This document shows, piece by piece, positions 16,147 through 23,159 of a stretch of DNA of 38,927 bases. The stretch comes from Albidovulum litorale (GTDB taxonomy: Bacteria; Pseudomonadota; Alphaproteobacteria; Rhodobacterales; Rhodobacteraceae). The number at the start of each line of letters is the position of its first letter. The stretch's first letter is position 1. Where the stretch lies: positions 1 through 38,927 of the forward strand of contig NZ_JAOWKZ010000006.1 in NCBI RefSeq assembly GCF_025751495.1, written 5' to 3'. A model generated the notes under the pieces. It was not told the DNA's origin. It worked only from the letters and a program-made list of their open reading frames with translations, and ran no database searches. Position numbers and translations under genes: made by a program.

Positions 16147-17080
16147 TTATGCTGCCGCGGTCGGAGATTGGTAGACGCCACCGCGAGCCATCAGCGCCCA
16201 GACGATCCGCGCCATCTTGTTTGCCAACGCCAAGCGAACCAGCATCGGCGGCTTGCGCGTCAGCATCCCACCGAGCCAAGTGCCCGGGCGGGCCGCGGCA
16301 TGGACGTGCCGCTTGACGATGATGCTGTTCGCCCCAATGATCAGCAGCCGCCTAAGGGAGCACTCGCCCATCCTTGTCGTGGCGCCGAGGCGCTGCTTGC
16401 CTCCTGTCGAATGCTGCCTCGGTGTGAGGCCGAGCCATGCCGCAAGGCGCCGCGCCACCTCATTCTCTTTGGCCCGTCGGGTGATCTCGGCATCGAGCGC
16501 GTCGATCTCCGTCTCGAGGTGCCTGAGCGCCGATACCAACACGTGCAGGGTCGCGACAGCATCGGCTGGAAGGCCACTCTCCGGGTCCTCGACGATGGCA
16601 ATCAGGCGCGCTGCGTTCGCGGCGCCTTGCGGCACGATCTGGCCGAACTCCCCCAGATGGCCGCGCAGTGCATTGATTGCCTGCGTCCGCTGCCGGATCA
16701 GCAACTCGCGAATGCGGAAGACCATCGCGGCTCCTTGGGTCTCTTCGCTCTTCACGAGCACGAAGCGCATCGTCGGGCGCGTGGCCGTCTCGCAGATCGC
16801 TTCGGCATCGGCCGCATCATTCTTTTGTCGCTTCACGAACGGCTTCACGTAGGCGGGCGGGATGAGCCGCACTTCATGGCCCAGCTTCCCGATCGAAGTG
16901 GGCGCCGCCGCAGGCTTCCATCGCCACTACGCAAGGCCGCAACTGCCCGAAGAAAGACAAAACCTGATCCCGCCTCAACTTCTTTCGAAGAAACGCCCGT
17001 CCTGAGGTGTCAGAGCCATGCGCCTGAAACACATTCTTCGCCAGGTCGAGCCCGACCGTGATAATCTCCGAAATGACCGT
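16147..17080 (-). pseudogene. IS110-family transposase, frameshifted
   Basis: The N-terminal part (ISEIITVGLDLAKNVFQAHG, VAMEACGGAHF) and the C-terminal part (VRLIPPAYVKPFVKRQKND, DAADAEAI, then AAWLGLTPRQHSTGGK, LLIIGANSIIVKRHV) are in different frames. Alignment by eye with the family (ACGGAHFWGREIGKLGHEV) suggests about 11 bases are missing around 16890, just after the GGAHF codons. The DEDD residues D (GLDLAKN), E (AMEACGG) and D (KNDAADAE) are present but split between frames. The upstream start is uncertain. Part of the protein may still be made from the internal start at 16872, but it would lack the first catalytic residues. Confidence 0.8.
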
Positions 17081-17181
17081 CCTCCTGTATGGATCTTCGC
17101 AGACCCACCTTGGCACACCGATGCCGTCGGGGGGACGTTACATCATCAGAGCCCATCACATCACAGCACCAGCGCTGGTGC

Positions 17182-17838
17182 TCATCCACCATACTCCTCG
17201 ACCAACAGAGGCTGCATCGAATAGCTGACAGAAACCGGAGCCTGTCCGTCGACATAGCCAACCTTCTGAACCGAACTCTGAGCCACCATGGTTCCGGTGA
17301 TCCATACGGGGGTGAAGAGTCCGTTGACCTCGACCCCCTCGGGATAAACCACATGGACGATCTGGTTGGCGGGCGGCGGCGGGGTGTGGACGCAGGCGCC
17401 GACGGTCGGCACGAGAAGGAACTCGATGGCCTTGCGGTCCTTGAATTCGAGCGGCAGCACATATCCAGGCAGGCGTACGCTCGTGCCGACGAGCTCCTCG
17501 TTCACCCCGGTGGCCGCCGCTTCGCGTTTTTCCATGATCGACAGGCGCGCGGCGAACAAACCGTCAACATCGAGGCCGTCCTCGGCCATTTGCTTGCGCA
17601 AAGCTTGCGCCTCGGTGCTGGCTTCGGCGTCATCGCTCCGCTCGGCCAGGGCCTCGAACCGCAGGATCTGGCGCAGCGTGTCCATCTGATCGTCGGTGAG
17701 GGTCTCAAACGGATTCTCGATCACAACGGCCGGAGGTGCGAGCGTATCCCACGAGATTTCCCGAGGGTCAGCCGCTTGTCCGAGACCCGGAAGAACGGCA
17801 AGCGAGAGTATCAAGACGAGACGAGCGAACATGGTCAT
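17182..17838 (-). CDS. Exported DUF3299 protein of an ABC-transporter operon (copy A)
   Basis: A ~218-residue protein. ATG 17838 (MTMFARLVLI) has AGGGGAA 6 bases upstream; an ATGA-overlapping start at 17862 is an alternative. A Sec signal (FARLVLILSLAVLPGLGQAA) precedes a domain with EISWDTLAPP, GYVLPLEFKD and the family hallmark GACVHTPPPPANQIVHV, whose Cys and His may bind metal. It is the last gene of an operon with an FtsX-like permease and LolD-like ATPase. From memory, DUF3299 genes accompany such transporters in zinc-acquisition operons (ZrgABCDE-type); this should be checked. A second family member lies at 31313. Confidence 0.85.
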   Translation of the reverse strand: MTMFARLVLILSLAVLPGLGQAADPREISWDTLAPPAVVIENPFETLTDDQMDTLRQILRFEALAERSDDAEASTEAQALRKQMAEDGLDVDGLFAARLSIMEKREAAATGVNEELVGTSVRLPGYVLPLEFKDRKAIEFLLVPTVGACVHTPPPPANQIVHVVYPEGVEVNGLFTPVWITGTMVAQSSVQKVGYVDGQAPVSVSYSMQPLLVEEYGG

Positions 17839-17858
17839 GGAGAATTCCCCTGAGTTTA

Positions 17859-19199
17859 TCATAGCCTGACCGACAGCCCGTCGGCCAGCGTCATGCGATA
17901 GACCCGGACTGCCGGGACAAGCGAAGCAAGAAGCCCTGCGCAGAAGATGACGAAAAGAGTGCCCGGTTCGCGCGCCCCGAAGACATCAAAGCCCAATCGC
18001 AAACCGAAACGGGCGGACAGGATCGGGTCGGTCACGAACGTGGCCACCGTGAGCAGAACAAGGCCAAGGATCAGCCCCGCGGCTGTGAGAATGGCGGCTT
18101 CGGTCACAATCAGGCCGAAGATGCGTGCCGGTGTCGCGCCGACAGACCTCAGGATCGCAAATTCGCGGCGGCGAGTGTCGAGGGTCGCAGAGAGCATGAC
18201 CACCATACTGATCATCCCGGCCAAAGCCACGGCCCAAGCCATCAGTCGCATCGCGCTCTCCGCTGTTCCGGTAATCCCCCAGAGCTCGGCCAGAGCGACC
18301 GCCGGGAGGACTGCGCTCAACGCGTCGGAGGGGCGTTCGTTGACGGCCCGCTGGAGACCGAGGACATTCGTCCGATCGATCAGCCCAACGTAGACGGCAT
18401 TGATCCGGTCCGGTTCGTGACCATGTCCGACCTCCGTGCCTTCGTATTCGCCATGATCTTCGTGGTCTTCATGCGCGTCATGGTCGTCGTGCGCGTCATC
18501 CTCACCATGACCGTTGGCGGGCGTGGCGGCCGGGTCGAGGGGGTCGGCCAGTGGCGTCTCTTCCTGCGCATGGATGGTGTCGAACCCTTCCAGCGCAACA
18601 AAGACCATCCGGTCGACGGCGGTGCCGGTCGGCGCGAGCACGCCCGAGATGGTGAAGGGCGCGTCGTCGTGCAGGTCGAACGAGACCTCGCCGGAGCCAT
18701 GGGCGTTGACGATCACTGTCCCCGGGGCATAGCCGAACCGCGCCGCGATCTCGGCCCCGACCACGGCCGCATCCGCACCATCCCCAGTGAAGAACGTGCC
18801 AGCCGCCAATGAGAGTGGCTGACCGCCGGAGTGCCGAAAATGCTCGAAATACGATGCATCCGTCCCGATCACCGGATACCCGCGATGATTGTCGCCCATC
18901 TGGATCGGGACCGCCCACGCCACCTCGGGCCGACCCTCCATCCACTCGAAGCTGTCCCATGTCATGCCTGTCCCGGTGCCGCCGACGCCGAAAACAGTGG
19001 CCATCAGGATCTGCACCGAATTGCCACGCGGCGCCACGATCAGGTCGATCCCCGACGCGGAGTTGGCGAAACTGTCGCGCGCGCCGTCCCTCAGCCGCTC
19101 GACCCCGAGGATCAACGCGACGCTGAGGCCGATGGCCAGAACAGTCAGGCCGGCGACGAACCGGCGGTTCCACAGGCTGCGCAAGCTGAACCCCAGCAT
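17859..19199 (-). CDS. ABC transporter permease, FtsX/MacB-like, with His/Asp-rich loop
   Basis: A 446-residue inner-membrane protein. One N-terminal helix (FVAGLTVLAIGLSVALILGV) is followed by a ~270-residue periplasmic domain and three C-terminal helices (VALAGMISMVVMLSATL, AAILTAAGLILGLVLLTVA, FVIFCAGLLASLVPAVRVYR), the FtsX/MacB plan. The periplasmic domain contains a striking run of His and acidic residues (about 235-265: NGHGEDDAHDDHDAHEDH, then GHGHEP), as in divalent-metal chaperones and zinc carriers. Its start overlaps the stop of the ATPase gene and its stop overlaps the alternative start of the DUF3299 gene, so the three are tightly coupled. Metal transport or metal-linked extrusion is inferred. 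Confidence 0.88.
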   Translation of the reverse strand: MLGFSLRSLWNRRFVAGLTVLAIGLSVALILGVERLRDGARDSFANSASGIDLIVAPRGNSVQILMATVFGVGGTGTGMTWDSFEWMEGRPEVAWAVPIQMGDNHRGYPVIGTDASYFEHFRHSGGQPLSLAAGTFFTGDGADAAVVGAEIAARFGYAPGTVIVNAHGSGEVSFDLHDDAPFTISGVLAPTGTAVDRMVFVALEGFDTIHAQEETPLADPLDPAATPANGHGEDDAHDDHDAHEDHEDHGEYEGTEVGHGHEPDRINAVYVGLIDRTNVLGLQRAVNERPSDALSAVLPAVALAELWGITGTAESAMRLMAWAVALAGMISMVVMLSATLDTRRREFAILRSVGATPARIFGLIVTEAAILTAAGLILGLVLLTVATFVTDPILSARFGLRLGFDVFGAREPGTLFVIFCAGLLASLVPAVRVYRMTLADGLSVRL

Positions 19200-19885
19200 C
19201 AGGCGGCGCTCCGGTTCAGTTCGAGGAAGTCGACACTGCGGTCAAAATGACGCTCCAGGCTGCGATCATGACTGACGAACAGCAGCGCGCTGCCCGCTTC
19301 GGCGCATTCCCGCGTCAGCAGGTCGACAAAGGCCGCCTTGGCCGCCTCATCCAGCGCCGAGGTCGGCTCGTCCGCCAGGATCAGGTCCGGCTTGCCGATT
19401 AACGCACGCGCAGCGGCAACCCGTTGTTGTTGCCCGACACTGAGCTGATTGGCCGGCTTGGATGCCAGCGACGGATCGGACAGACCCAATTCCTCAAGCA
19501 GACGTCGGGCTGTTGCCACAGGATCGTCACCCGCGCGCGTGCGGCGGCGCTGCGAGAACGTGCAGGGCAGAAGGACGTTCTCAAGCGCGCTCAGCCACGG
19601 AATGAGATTGAACACCTGAAAGATCATGCCGATGTGATCGACCCGGAACCGATCCCGCGCACCACCCCGCACGGCGCCGAGATCCTTGTCCGCGACCAGG
19701 ATTGCCCCCGTAGAAACATCCACCACGCCTGCGATAGCCGATAGGAGCGTAGATTTCCCGCTGCCGCTGGGGCCAAACAAGAAAATCCGCTCACCCTGAG
19801 CAAGCGACAGGTTTGGTATACGCAGCGTCACATTTTGTGCGCCTGGCCAATTAAAAGTCAGGTTTTGGACGTGCAATGCCCTCAT
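19199..19885 (-). CDS. ABC transporter ATPase, LolD/MacB-like
   Basis: A 228-residue nucleotide-binding subunit. It shows Walker A GPSGSGKST (residues 38-46), Q-loop IGMIFQVFNL, signature LSVGQQQRVAAARAL, Walker B DLILADEPTSALD and H-loop FVSHD, all complete. The ATG at 19885 is preferred; a GTG three codons upstream is possible. It partners the FtsX-like permease, with which its stop overlaps. The IS3 element ends only 48 bp upstream of the start, so any gene formerly upstream (for example a substrate-binding protein) and its promoter have been displaced. Confidence 0.92.
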   Translation of the reverse strand: MRALHVQNLTFNWPGAQNVTLRIPNLSLAQGERIFLFGPSGSGKSTLLSAIAGVVDVSTGAILVADKDLGAVRGGARDRFRVDHIGMIFQVFNLIPWLSALENVLLPCTFSQRRRTRAGDDPVATARRLLEELGLSDPSLASKPANQLSVGQQQRVAAARALIGKPDLILADEPTSALDEAAKAAFVDLLTRECAEAGSALLFVSHDRSLERHFDRSVDFLELNRSAA

Positions 19886-19953
19886 TCGATACACTCAATC
19901 TGGCTACCTTGACACAGCCTGGATGGCCTGATCTGACTGGTCCGACTTGATTG

Positions 19954-20757
19954 TTAGTGCATGACTGGCCTCGGGTCCATCTGGACTATGGTTTCAGGAG
20001 CCGGTGGCCGATAGCCGAGAGCGCTGTGGGGCCGCTTAGTGTTGTAGTGTTTCCGCCAGCCTTCGATGATGATCTGAGCCTCCCTCAGCGAGTAGAAGAG
20101 CTCTCGGTTCAGCAGTTCATCGCGGAACCTGGCATTGAAGCTCTCCACATAGCCGTTCTCACAAGGGCTGCCCGGTTCGATGAAGGCCGTCCTGGCTCCC
20201 ACGGCTTCGATCCATGCCCGGACGTCTTTGGCAACGAACTCGGGGCCATTGTCGCTGCGCACAAATGTCGGCGGCCCTCTCAGGATGAAGAGATCGGTGA
20301 GAGCGTCGATCACGTCGGTCGAGTTCAGCTTCCGCTTCACTGTGATTGACAGGCATTCCCGGCTGAATTCATCGAGGATGTTCAAGGTACGGAACGCCTT
20401 GCCGTCGTCAGTGCGGCAATGCACGAAGTCGTAGCTCCAGACATGGTTGCGGTGCTCAGGCCTCAGGCGGATGCATGATCCGTCATTCAGCCAGAGACGG
20501 CTCTTCTTTGGTTGCTTGCGTGGCACCTTCAGCCCCTCCCGTTTCCATAGCCGCTCAACACGGCCGACGCTGACCTGCCAGCCCGCATCTCTCAGCAGAA
20601 CGGCGACGCGGCGGTAACCGTAGCTGCCGTATTGCCGGGCCAGTTCAATCATGTCTGCGACAAGCCGGTCTTCGTCTTCCCGGCCTCGGGGAGAGTACCT
20701 TTGCGTCGATCGATGCTGCCCCAGCACCCGGCAGATCCTGCGTTCCGAAACCTTCAT
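19954..20757 (-). CDS. IS3-family transposase OrfB (integrase core)
   Basis: A 267-residue rve-type integrase. It has an HTH_21-like N-terminus (YGSYGYRRVAVLLRDAGW) and the DDE core: WSYDFVHCRT, VRSDNGPEFVA and CENGYVESFNARFRDE, all intact. The C-terminus is GYRPPAPETIVQ. The frame is open upstream of the annotated ATG into the end of orfA, and a GGGGAAAC run near the orfA end is a candidate slippage site for the usual OrfAB fusion. Confidence 0.9.
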   Translation of the reverse strand: MKVSERRICRVLGQHRSTQRYSPRGREDEDRLVADMIELARQYGSYGYRRVAVLLRDAGWQVSVGRVERLWKREGLKVPRKQPKKSRLWLNDGSCIRLRPEHRNHVWSYDFVHCRTDDGKAFRTLNILDEFSRECLSITVKRKLNSTDVIDALTDLFILRGPPTFVRSDNGPEFVAKDVRAWIEAVGARTAFIEPGSPCENGYVESFNARFRDELLNRELFYSLREAQIIIEGWRKHYNTKRPHSALGYRPPAPETIVQMDPRPVMH

Positions 20758-20801
20758 CCTACTTCGGATCAGGTCGATGCAGGCACGCCGGCGGGCGGGG
20801 C

Positions 20802-21080
20802 TCAGAAGTTTCCCCGGGCTGCTTCCTTAAGGATTAGTTTGTCCAGGGTCAGGTCCGACACGGCTTTCCGAAGCCGTTCATTCTCTTTCTGGAGCCGTTT
20901 GAGTTCCTTAAGTTGGTCGGTTCCCATACCGCCATACTGCTTGCGCCATCGGTAATAGGTCTGCTCGGTAATGCGCACTTCGCGGATCGCATCCACGCGC
21001 TGCATACCCTGGCCGACAAGCACATCAACCTGCCGTAACTTCTGCACTATCTCCTCGGGCTTGTGCCGCTTGTTTGCCAT
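20802..21080 (-). CDS. IS3-family OrfA (HTH/leucine-zipper protein)
   Basis: A 92-residue protein starting MANKRHKPEE. It contains the transposase_8 HTH (IVQKLRQVDVLVGQGMQ, ITEQTYYRWRKQYGG) followed by a leucine-zipper-like coiled coil (LKELKRLQKENERLRKAVSD). It binds the IS ends and contributes the N-terminus of the OrfAB fusion transposase. Confidence 0.9.
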   Translation of the reverse strand: MANKRHKPEEIVQKLRQVDVLVGQGMQRVDAIREVRITEQTYYRWRKQYGGMGTDQLKELKRLQKENERLRKAVSDLTLDKLILKEAARGNF

Positions 21081-21115
21081 TCTCTGTCCTCCGTTCCCTA
21101 TACATAACGGTGGAC

Positions 21116-21436
21116 CTAGTCAGATGAGGCATTCCAGCTCGAATCCGGTCCGTATATGAGGCCCGGTAGTAAGTCCCAGCCGTTTTCCTCGCACACATCT
21201 ACTGCCCCGCCCAAGGCTGTTCCTCTGAGTGCTTTGATTTCATCACCCCGAAAGATACGCATGTTGTCCAGCGTGGTTTCGCCCATGCCTTCGGTGAGGT
21301 ATGTGTTTGTTTCATGGAAAAAACCGACACAGCAGACTCGTAGTTTTCCGCTTTTTTTCGTTGACGCGAGTGAAGGTGACGATATTGCGGCAATACCGGT
21401 AAAAGCTGCCAGTGTATTGAATGTTCTACGCTTCAT
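21116..21436 (-). pseudogene. MlrC-like M81 metallopeptidase, N-terminal fragment cut by IS3
   Basis: From ATG 21436 (MKRRTFNTLA; GGGA just upstream) there is a twin-arginine-type signal (KRRTFNTLAAFTGIAAIS) and then RVCCVGFFHETNTYLTEGMG, followed by GDEIKALRGTALGGAVDVCE and WDLLPGLIYGPDSSWNASS. This is the start of the M81/DUF1485 (MlrC) family, whose GGFxHETNTF motif is diagnostic. About 104 native codons remain of the ~500 usual. The frame then enters the IS3 element and stops. The rest of the gene is absent from the window. MlrC proteins hydrolyse linearised peptides in microcystin breakdown. Confidence 0.8.
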
Positions 21437-21474
21437 GATCCCTACCCTTTTTCCAGATGATGTATTAGCCCGGA

Positions 21475-23130
21475 TTTCCCAAGTGATCTGCGGTTTGGGC
21501 TCGGGCCTTCGTCGGATTTCGGTTATACTGCAATGAGTTGGGCGGCATGAGGGCGGACTGTCATGGCTCACCCATCGGGTGCGGGTTCTCGGGACGATCT
21601 GAAGCTGGATTTCGACCGTCGTGTGCGTCTGGAGTTCCGGGGATCGCAGCTCAGTTCGGACGGCGGTCTGCTAATCGTGCGGGAACTGGACGACGCCCTC
21701 GGCCTCTCCGATCTGGCAAGCGTGGCGCTGGATGACAGCCGGACAGGCGCAAATCGAGTTCATCAGATGGCCGGGCTGTTCCGGCAAGCCGTGTATGGAC
21801 GCCTCGCCGGATATCAGGACGTCAACGACGCTGAGCGGCTGGCCCATGACCCAGTGATGCGGCAGGTTGTTGGCCACCGTGCCGTACACGGTCAGGCCGC
21901 ATCCACGTCGCAGATGAGCCGGTTCGAGACCGAAGGGCTTGCCACGGCTGCGAACCGCGCTGCTCTCGCCGATCTCAGCGGCCAGTGGATCGACCGCTTT
22001 CTCGACCGAGTGGGCCAGAAGTACATCGTGCTCGACATGGACAGCTCCGTAAGCCCGACCCACGGCGAGCAGGAGGGCACCGCATGGAATGGCCATTTCG
22101 GCTGCGCCTGCTACCACCCGCTCTTCCTGTTCAACCAGTTCGGGATGCTGGAACGCTGCGCCTTGCGCCCCGGCAACGTCCACAGTGCCGACGACTGGAA
22201 GGCTGTGCTGGAGCCGGTGATGCGGCGCTACGCCGACCGCGACATGCAGAAGTTCTTCCGTGCCGACGCCGCCTTTGCCCTGCCTGACCTCTACAAGACG
22301 CTGGAGGCGGCGGGCTACTTCTACGCCATCCGGCTGCCCGCCAACGCCGTTCTTCAGGAGCGTATCGCGCACCGGCTGAAGCGCCCGGTCGGTCGCCCGC
22401 CCAAGCATGGCCGCCGCTTGTACGAGGACTTCGAGTATCAGGCCAAGAGCTGGGACAAGCCGCGCCGGGTGGTCGCGAAGATCGAGTGGCATCCGGGTGA
22501 GTTGTTCCCGCGCGTCGGCTTCGTCGTAACCAACCTGCCGATGGAACCCGAGTGGGTGAGCGGGTTCTACAATCGCCGGGGCACCGCCGAACAGCACATC
22601 CGCGAGGGCAAGTACGCCATCCGGTGGACGCGGCTGTCCTGCCGCCGCTTCCGGGACAACGAGGTACGCCTAAAGCTCCACGCGCTGGCCTACAACCTGG
22701 CCGTCTTTCTCAGCCAAGTCGGTCTGCCCGAGCCCATGGCCGACTGGTCGCTGACCAGCCTGCAGCTCAAGCTGATCAAGATCGGGGCGCGCGTCGTGCG
22801 GCACGCCCGCGCCATCACCTTCCAGATGGCCGAGGTCGCTGTGACCGGGCCCATGGTCCGCGCCGTTATAGCCGCGATCCAACGGCTACGGGCGCCTCCG
22901 GCGGCGACATGATGTCAGCATCGCCCCTCGCGACCGAAGGAACAAGGCTCGGCCAGTGCGTCCTGGGCCGGCCATCCACGGGCATCTGGAGCCTCGCGAC
23001 AGCGGATGGAGGCTCCAAGCGTGCCCATCGCGCAGTCCGAGGGGCACGCGAAGGCCGCCTCGGGTCCAAGAACCTTGTCAGAAGGCGCTCCAGACGGCAG
23101 CATGAGGCCAAACGAGGATCACTTGGGAAA
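21475..23130 (+). mobile_element. IS1380-family element (~1.65 kb)
   Basis: TTTCCCAAGTGATCTGCG at 21475 and its inverted counterpart (TTTCCCAAGTGATCCTCG read from 23130 on the minus strand) form the terminal repeats around one transposase gene. The flanking 4-mers (CGGA, GACC) differ, so no duplication is visible. It lies between the start of the MlrC-like fragment (38 bp away) and the start of D-aminoacylase copy 1 (29 bp away). Confidence 0.85.
21563..22912 (+). CDS. IS1380-family transposase
   Basis: A 449-residue DDE transposase starting MAHPSGAGSR. Typical features are QLSSDGGLLIVRELDDALG near the N-terminus, the first Asp in YIVLDMDSSVSPTHGEQ, the second in KFFRADAAFALPDLY, and the C-terminal Glu in YNRRGTAEQHIREGK, followed by HALAYNLAVFL. 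Length and motifs are complete, so it is probably functional. Confidence 0.92.
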   Translation: MAHPSGAGSRDDLKLDFDRRVRLEFRGSQLSSDGGLLIVRELDDALGLSDLASVALDDSRTGANRVHQMAGLFRQAVYGRLAGYQDVNDAERLAHDPVMRQVVGHRAVHGQAASTSQMSRFETEGLATAANRAALADLSGQWIDRFLDRVGQKYIVLDMDSSVSPTHGEQEGTAWNGHFGCACYHPLFLFNQFGMLERCALRPGNVHSADDWKAVLEPVMRRYADRDMQKFFRADAAFALPDLYKTLEAAGYFYAIRLPANAVLQERIAHRLKRPVGRPPKHGRRLYEDFEYQAKSWDKPRRVVAKIEWHPGELFPRVGFVVTNLPMEPEWVSGFYNRRGTAEQHIREGKYAIRWTRLSCRRFRDNEVRLKLHALAYNLAVFLSQVGLPEPMADWSLTSLQLKLIKIGARVVRHARAITFQMAEVAVTGPMVRAVIAAIQRLRAPPAAT

Positions 23131-23159
23131 GACCAGGTAAGAACTAAGCGGATAGACCA

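Larger units (their letters stand above)
19933..21122 (-). mobile_element. IS3-family element (IS407-like), ~1.19 kb
   Basis: The ends CTGACTGGTCC (19933) and, inverted, TGACTAGGTCC (right) form short imperfect inverted repeats around orfA and orfB. GAT is present immediately outside both ends (19930-19932 and 21123-21125), compatible with a 3-bp target duplication; a 4-bp duplication would need one mismatch. The element has interrupted an MlrC-like gene on its right side. Confidence 0.8.

Noticed and set aside
15193-17061. A 622-codon plus-strand open frame crossing the IS5 and IS110 elements
   Set aside because: It is antisense to two recognised transposase genes, has no ribosome binding site or family motif, and reflects G+C-rich codon structure.
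17182-19885. Calling the ABC operon a lipoprotein-release (Lol) or macrolide (Mac) exporter
   Set aside because: The ATPase and permease resemble LolD/MacB in fold only; the His-rich loop and DUF3299 partner fit neither system.
21671-22597. A 308-codon minus-strand frame
   Set aside because: It is antisense to the IS1380 transposase, with no independent support.
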